A program made the position numbers and the translations under genes. From Lutraria lutraria (lineage: Eukaryota > Mollusca > Bivalvia > Venerida > Mactridae), in NCBI GenBank assembly GCA_964023205.1, contig OZ026834.1, positions 32,278,756-32,342,755 on the forward strand: a stretch of 64,000 nucleotides of DNA. The letters are read 5' to 3'. The notes under the pieces were generated by a model. The model was not told the DNA's origin. It made no database searches and saw only the letters and a list, made by a program, of their open reading frames with translations. This document shows positions 57,102-64,000 of the stretch, piece after piece (position 1 is the stretch's first letter; each line of letters opens with the position of its first letter).

Positions 57102-58837
57102 AGTGTTTTTTTTCTTCTAAATATGTGTTATATCTGTACTGTATCTTAGGCCTACTGTATCTCTGGATAATATATGTTATATATATTAATCTACTCTTTT
57201 TATTATCATGTGCATTATTATTTATATTATATATTTATTTATTTATTTTGTATGCATTTATCTGTTGAAATGACTGTATTTATATATTTATTTACTCATC
57301 TTACATAATTTTATGTTTTAATGTATATGTACATAATACGTTTTATACATTGTACTTACAAGATAAAGAATAATACAATTGATCTATATATGTCTTGTTT
57401 GTTTCATCTTAGTTAAAATCGTATGATTGTACAAGGAAGACAAATCAAGTTCAGAGAATATGAAGTCATGTTTGAATACCTGTCTAAAAGATCAGTGTTT
57501 CATTACATATATTTGCAGTATGATATTTGTAAGGTAATAGTGTCGGCTTCTAGTGGTTGTAGACTTCTTAGAATTGCTCTATTTCAATTAGTTCAAGACA
57601 ATACTGTTGAGTTAACAGGGCATGTATTCCTAGTCATTCTAATTATACAATGTACATTTATATATCATGTACATACTGAGCAATGAGGATCAAGGTAAAT
57701 TACCATATACATACAAAGCACCAATGTAAAATAACCACATTTGTACATTTAAAGCACTTATTTGAAATAACCACATATTATTAAGAAATACTGTAAAATA
57801 ACCACATATATACATAATTACTATTCAATCAAAAAAGTCTATGCCCTTTAAAAATGTATAATTACCAACATACTGGTAATTTATCAAATGTACAGAATGC
57901 ATGTAAACTTGTATAAAACATAAATCAGAACTTATGTATACAGTTAAACCCCTGAACACTGAACTCCTTGAAAAATATCTTCTAATCAACATTATCATAT
58001 AAAAGAATCTCAAACATGTGGATTATGTACAGAATATTCTAGGAAGTTGATAAGTACAATTCATAGTTCAAATAATGTGTACTTCATGAGAAATAAAAAA
58101 GCTCAGAGTAATGTGAATGTGATATTACCAAAATACAATAATACGACGCTTACTGACACAACATATAAAGCATTCAGTAAGTTAACAACAATCATTTAAC
58201 CAAAAAAAATCTTAGAACAAACCATATAAATTATCAAAATCAAAGTACTGAAAGTACTCATGGAAACTGAACTTACAAAGATTTGCACGTACTGTATCAT
58301 GGAATGGGAACTAGTGTAACAATTGCTTGGCAGATGTAGTAAAACATAGGACAGTACTTTGGTCTGCATCAAAATTCGTGCCAGCCATGTGAGTGACAGC
58401 TATGAAAAGCTGAACAATCGTTTCCAAATATTAACAGTTGTCTGTCTTCACAAACTCATAAGACAGAAGGTGAGATCCATATAAGCACCTAAATATTATG
58501 ATATTCCAGGACAACGAGGATTTTACCAAAATTTATTTGATCTACTTCCCCAAACACTACCGTGAAGTCAGATCATCTCATCATGTTCGCTATTTCTGTA
58601 TTCATCTTTATGATACACTTTTTGTATAACATTGTGCAACAGCTTGTTAGCAATGATATTAATTTCTATTCTTGTAAAATTTCTATTTCTATTTAATTTA
58701 CTGAAGTTATATACTTATTTCTATGCTCGGTAAGAAGGATGCATATAAAACTCATGATTTTGATTATGTTCACGACAAAACAACATTACTATAATCATAA
58801 AAAAGATTAACTGTTTTCTCAAATGTGAAGTTTTATT
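57102..58837. other. Intergenic DNA, nothing recognised
   Basis: AT-rich sequence with TATTTATT-type simple stretches around 57180-57330. It would be the 3' UTR of the candidate gene if that gene is real (an AATAAT-rich stretch near 57370). The open stretch 57423-57686 has no splice support and no recognisable domain. Confidence 0.4.
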
Positions 58838-58905
58838 TGGTCACATGTGTGAATCCAACTTAGTGGTTAAAATCTAACCACTCAACCACAGAAGTCCTTC
58901 ATCGA
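58838..58905 (-). mobile_element. SINE head fragment
   Basis: Minus-strand GACTTCTGTGGTTGAGTGGT has an A-box-like sequence, and GTTGGATTCAC stands where a B box would be. The body is absent. Too short to assign to a family. Confidence 0.45.
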
Positions 58906-59493
58906 CTCTTGTTTGTATAAAAATCGTTAACTAATATAGATCCTGGCGCCATTATCATTTTGTGTTGTTTCTCCATTCTGATTGTTCATGTTTAATACTT
59001 GTACCACTGCACCATGATAATTATGCCGTGTTCAAATAATTTCTGTAGAATGTTTCCGCCGCCAAGTATTTTCATATCTAACAAGAGTGTCGCAAGTGGT
59101 GCCAACACTAGTCTGTTCACCACCTCAGTGAGATATATCCACCTATGATGTTTCACATGTTGCTAACTATCTCTAACAGTTTCTGAGTTATGAGCTACCT
59201 TAAAGCGATATGTAACTGTGGTCATAATTGCTTGACTTTTTCCTTGAAACCAGCTGAGCTAAAAACTAGTTCAAAGTGAGTATTTCTATATTTAAAAACT
59301 ACCTAAAGAAGTGTACTAATGCATATCAATAAGGGCAGTTGTAAATACATTTCACCCGATGATATTTTATATGTTATAATTGGATTGATAACATATACTG
59401 TTTTTGCCATGTGACATCTGAATTTTATTATGTAACTAAACTGTATTTGGAATTATTGAATAGTACCTAGATAACATATGTACTTGACAAAAT

Positions 59494-59939
59494 TAAGTTG
59501 CCACCTATATTTTTTCAGCATTATTACTTGTCATATTGTGATATTCATTGATATTAAATTAAATGTGTGTTGATACTTAGTTAAAATTCTGCTTTCTTTC
59601 AAACTAACAACTTGTTTCAATCTTTATTTGATTATCTGCGAAAGAAAGAGAAAAGTAATAATACCGAAAAAATATAGGTGGTAACTTATCAAATTTGTTA
59701 AGTTTGGATATACACATAGTATATGTATGCAAGTTCTAAACAAATCATTACTCCAACACATGATAACACTTCAAATGTACATTCCATTACCATCAAGAAA
59801 ATACAACAAAAAAACACGTAATTTACATTTATTTATAACAACAAAAACATAATTTACACAATATTTATTCATAATGACAAAAAACATACTTGTCGTTTAC
59901 TTAACATTTAATCTTTCTTTCGCAGATAATCAAATAAAG
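59494..59939. repeat. Two overlapping inverted repeats (foldback region)
   Basis: A perfect 28-base inverted pair lies at 59622-59649 and 59912-59939 (core ATTTGATTATCTGCGAAAG). A second pair, 59494-59516 and 59665-59687, with one mismatch (core CCACCTATATTTTTTC), interlocks with it. The pattern fits two MITEs, one inserted in or beside the other. Target duplications were not resolved. Confidence 0.65.
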
Positions 59940-61424
59940 CATTTAATCATGTAACATGACAAAGGCAATGGTTAACATGCGATACATACATAATATAGAT
60001 TCATGATATAACCTGCCATATCATTGAAAAACTGTGTGCAAACTGAATGGCCCAGGAAAAACCAGAGATCTAAACCCTGTGGGTAAAAAATATCTGGAAA
60101 CCTGTACCCCATGTCAAGTTTCAGATTGCAGAGCATATGGGGCCACACTCTTTCTAAATACGAAATTTAAGTTCGACAGTATAATGATTATACAAAAATC
60201 TACAACTGAAATTCTTTTATATATTAACAGAATCTGATGGAGTACTTTATGAAAATTGTCTCGAAAAGCATGTGCATGTAAAAAAGTTTAAATAACTGCA
60301 AATGAACAGCAGTAATTACAATACAATACAATGGACAACACAGACAATACCTTTATTCAAAATTAAAAACAAGCATGAAGCATTTAGTAAGTCCGGAAAC
60401 AAATATTCAGAAACTTCTGAATTTACAACTACAAAAATAACGCTAAGAATAAAAAACTTTCAAAGCTTTTAAAGGTAATCAATATTAGGTTAAGTTTAAA
60501 TAAATGTACTTTAATAATGTTCAAACATTTCATTCCCATACAATAGATAGCAAAGTATTTGTTTTTTTAACTTGATAAATAATATAATTATGTTTAGTTT
60601 AAAAAAAGTGTACTATAACAATCTTAAGACAGTAAACTTCATACTCATGCAACAGACAACAAAAAGTTTGTTTTAAAACAAACTTAATAATCCTCAATAT
60701 TTGAATCCGAAGTTTAATGATTCAAGCAGCGTTCGCCGATTTCAAACATGCCCAGCTTGTTTTCACAAAAAATATGCATAATGTATTTTACCTTGAAAAA
60801 ATGAAGCTTGTCAAAGTATGTCAAATGAAAAGGTAAAATATTCCACATTTTGGCAACTATAACACAGCTAAAAATCTGTGCAAATCAATGCAATAAAGCA
60901 ATTCTATAAATTAACAGCCATTCTGTCATGCAGGTTACTTTAACTGGAATTTCTCCATTAGTTTTGTTCTTCTCCTAAAAATTTATGCTTGAAAGCCAAA
61001 AACCAACTTTCTCTGAATTGAATGGAACTGATTTAAGGCAGTTCATAATAACATTTTTTGTTCAGTCTTATGTAATATTAACCCCATAAAAAGCTTGAAA
61101 CTGTCACTACAAGTTCTTCTGTTTCTAACAACCCTAGAAAATTCTTTTAGGATAAGCTGTCTGCTGAACTGTTATCTGTAATAAATAAATTAAATACCAT
61201 GAATTTGTGGTACTGTAGTATTTAATCTTTTGGACTAACAACACATAAAAAGAATTTAAGAACATAAGTTAATGCTACAATCACAAGTCAACATCAAAAA
61301 CAGATATTAAAACACAAATTATAACTAGTCATTTAAATCCAACCCTTGAAACTGACCAAATAAAGACTGCAAGCAAACTCCTATTAAACAACACCCATTG
61401 AACTGCAGATACCCTGAATCAAGC
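59940..61424. other. Intergenic DNA, nothing recognised
   Basis: AT-rich sequence with no exon, tRNA or clear repeat seen. The open stretch 60034-60237 has no supporting feature. Confidence 0.4.
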
Positions 61425-62300
61425 AAGAACACTTACGTTGAGACGCTATGCACTTTACTTCACCCTGACCTTGGCACCCCTCGAGACTAAGGCATTCCCG
61501 TCTATCAAGAGTGGGGAGCTTCGATCTTAAGTTGGCATCCCTCAATTAATGAGGGACTCATTCCATGAGTCAACACATCTGACTGCTGAAATAAAGAAAA
61601 TACTCATAAATACAGAGCTGGTTGAATCAGTTGGCATCATGTATATCTTACACACAAAGATGAAAATCATGACTACTTAGAATGCTTGAACACAATAATT
61701 TTTATTATACAGATCATGCCAACAGAATGATTGACTAAAGAAACAAGCAGATGACATAAACCAGTTCGACAGTTCCAACTGAAGGACAAATGTCAAGAAG
61801 CAAGCACACTTACGTTTTAGCCCTGTGCATCATCCGCTAACCCTAATCTTGGCAACCATTGAGAACAAGAGCTTGTCATCAATCTGTGTGCCAAGCTTCT
61901 TTCTGCTGTTGGGTTCCCTCGATGAGGGTCTTCATCCATGAGACAACATATCCCACTGCTGAAATGAAGAAATTACACTCATCAGTACAGAGCTGGAGGA
62001 ATCATTTTGTACATATACCTTACACATGGATGAAAACTACTTAGAATGCTCCTAATCTACAATGCTAAACAGATCACATAGACCAAATGATTGACAAATG
62101 GAAGCAAGCAGACAACTGACACATTCAACAGCACCAATAAAAGTACAGATGTCAAGAAGCAAAAGTATTTACATTAGGATGGTGTGCAGCAAACGTTGAC
62201 CCCGACCATGGCAACCTTTGAGACAAAGATCTTGCCGACAATCTGTGCGCTGATCATCCTCTGCATGGGGCTGTTTTTCCCTTGACGGTGTCCGGGTACT
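61425..62300 (-). repeat. Triplicated exon-like cassette with splice sites
   Basis: Three diverged units of about 360-380 bases recur. On the minus strand each ends a 150-170-base block with a donor-like site (AAC|GTAAGTG near 61432, AAC|GTAAGTG near 61811, AAT|GTAAATAC near 62172). The first two also begin after TTTCAGCAG-type acceptors. Shared pieces include GGTTGCCA, ATGTTGTCTCATGGA and CACAGATTG. All three frames contain stops in at least one unit, so a noncoding transcript or dead exons are more likely than a protein. Confidence 0.45.
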
Positions 62301-62469
62301 TATCAGTACTTGCTCTCAAAAACAACCAGCTCACATTGCATACATGATGAAATTCACACGTAAACATAAAATGCAAAAAGTACAGAGTTAAACTAAGGGC
62401 ATCACAAAAACGTTCAAATTTAGATGTTAAATGTAGTGAAGTACATAAAGAACATAACATTCAAAAGAG

Positions 62470-63680
62470 AAGGACAACCAAAGTTCATATACAAAGAGAA
62501 TCACAGACAGGTTCAAATATCAGTTAAGGAAATGTTAAGTTATAGGGAGGGCATCACATATATACACAAAAACAAGGTCAACTAAAGTTAGTAAACAAAG
62601 AGAATCACATACAGGTTCAAATATCAGTTAAGGAAATGTTAAGTTATAGGGAGGGCATCACATATATATACACAAAAACAAGGTCGACTAAAGTTAGTAA
62701 ACAAAGAGAATCACATACAAGTTCAAATATCAGTTAAGGAAATGTTAGTTATAGGGAGGGCATCACATATATACACAAAAACAAGGTCGACTAAAGTTAG
62801 TAAACAAAGAAAATCACATACAAGTCCAAATATAAGTTATATAAGCAAATGTTAGTTATAGAGAGGGCCTCACATATATACACAAAAACACTGTCGACTA
62901 AAGTTAGTAAACAAAGAGAATCACATACAAGTCCAAATATAAGTTAAGCAAATGTTACTTATAGGGAGGGCATCACATATATACACAAAAACAAGGTCAA
63001 CTAAAGTTAGTAAACAAAGAGAATCACATACAAGTCCAAATATAAGTTAAGCAAATGTTAGTTATAGGAAGGGCATCACATAAACACAAAAACAAGGTCG
63101 ACTAAAGTTAGTATACAAAGAGAATCACATACAAGTCCAAATAGCTGTTAAGCAAATGTGAGTTATAGGGAGGGCATCACATATATACACAAAAACAAGG
63201 TCAACTAAAGTTAGTAAACAAAGAGAATCGCATACAAGTCCAAATATAAGTTAAGCAAATGTTAGTTACAGGGAGGGCATCACATATATTCACTAAAACA
63301 AGGTCGACTAAAGTTAGTATACAAAGAGAATCACATACAAGTCCAAATATAAGTTAAGCAAATGTTAGTTATAGGGAGGGCATCACATATATACACAAAA
63401 ACCAAGGTCTACTAATGTTAGTATACAAAGAGAATCACAAAGAAGTCCAAATATAAGTTAAGCAAATGTTAGTTATAGGGAGGGCATCACATATATACAC
63501 AAGAAACAAGGTCTACTAATGTTAGTATACAAAGAGAATCACAAAGAAGTCCAAATATAAGTTAAGCAAATGTTAGTTATAGGGAGGGCATCACGTAACA
63601 TATATACAAAATCAAAGTCGACTTAGAGTTAGTAAACACAGCAACACATACAAGGTCAAATAGAATGTTAGTTAAAGAGA
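62470..63680. repeat. Tandem array, period about 104-110 bp, about 11 copies
   Basis: Units contain ACAAAGAGAATCACATACAA, GTCCAAATATAAGTTAAGC, AAATGTTAGTTATAGGGAGG and GCATCACATATATACAC, then AAACAAGGTCGACTAAAGTT. The first units (ACAGGTTC, AAGGAAATG) differ from the later ones (ACAAGTCC, AAGCAAATG), suggesting two expansion phases. Confidence 0.9.
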
Positions 63681-64000
63681 GGGCATCATAAATACATACA
63701 AAAAGAAGGTCGACCACAGAATAAGATGCACAAGAAGAGATAGTGAGACTGAAAGTTTGGCTCGGTGTAAGAAGGGCAGGGACGCCGTACCCCTGTAGTG
63801 TTAAGAATAACACTCACCTACCCAATTATACATTATTAAAGGTATCATGAAACAAGGAAAAGTAAATATCAGCTACATAAATATTATTAGGAAGATTTGT
63901 TCACTCACCTAAGCAAACCCCCTGAAGTGACGAGAAAGGTAAACACATTCCGTCACACGGCATTCTTGTTTCCTACCAGAAGTCGAACGTTTCTTACCAG
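63681..64000 (-). other. Right edge with possible minus-strand splice donors
   Basis: On the minus strand GGTAG|GTGAGTG (about 63820) and GCTTAG|GTGAGTG (about 63908) look like donors, and ACACTACAGGGGTACGG has an acceptor-like AG near 63795. A short open frame (around KKRSTSGRKQECRVTECVY) precedes the second donor. These may be exons of the transcript containing the triplicated cassette; the window ends before this can be judged. Confidence 0.3.

Noticed and set aside
57423..57686. 87-residue open frame downstream of the candidate gene
   Set aside because: No splice support, no recognised domain, and the upstream terminal exon already ends in a stop.
62254..62460. 68-residue minus-strand open frame
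   Set aside because: It spans the third unit of the triplicated cassette but the corresponding frames in the other two units are broken, so it is not supported as coding.

Overview
The window is AT-rich eukaryotic DNA with GT-AG introns and two conserved, intron-rich animal genes in tail-to-tail orientation. The gene content, the tRNA-derived SINEs with short conserved tails, the abundant MITEs and the minisatellite-filled introns suggest a mollusc, most likely a bivalve. The lineage is an inference; no species-diagnostic marker was seen.

Left part (1-21028, plus strand): an ortholog of pecanex-like protein 4 (PCNX4), a multi-pass membrane protein. It can be assembled with phase-consistent splice sites into 12 coding exons and 1242 codons. 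An extra upstream exon (505-618) joins in frame with the exon that carries the start codon. Its introns hold several MITEs, a 3.1-kb DNA transposon with perfect 38-bp terminal inverted repeats and a decayed transposase-like gene (8204-11331), and a satellite of about 52 copies of a 43-bp unit (12591-14818). That unit corresponds to the stretch between the A and B boxes of a tRNA-derived SINE found elsewhere in the window.

Middle (21029-32599): the convergent intergenic space and both 3' untranslated regions. It contains a decayed non-LTR retrotransposon (24310-26280, minus strand) split by a hAT-type MITE with 8-bp target duplications, plus a full SINE.

Right-centre (32600-50996, minus strand): an ortholog of polypeptide GalNAc-transferase 2 (GALNT2), with 15 coding exons and 618 codons. 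It is a type II Golgi protein with a GT-A catalytic domain and a ricin-type lectin domain. It starts the mucin-type O-glycans of secreted and membrane proteins. Its introns carry minisatellites, SINEs, TTAA-flanked MITEs and members of a CAGTCAAACC-ended MITE family.

Right part (50997-64000): about 170 bp head-to-head from GALNT2 lies a possible small unknown gene (51166-57101, plus strand). Its large intron would be filled by a 5.2-kb satellite (unit about 73-77 bp), which itself sits inside a MITE with CAGT ends and TA flanks. Beyond it lie foldback repeats, a triplicated exon-like cassette (61425-62300) and an approximately 107-bp tandem array (62470-63680). The strongest theme is that both large satellites appear to have grown inside transposable elements, one from a SINE and one from a MITE.
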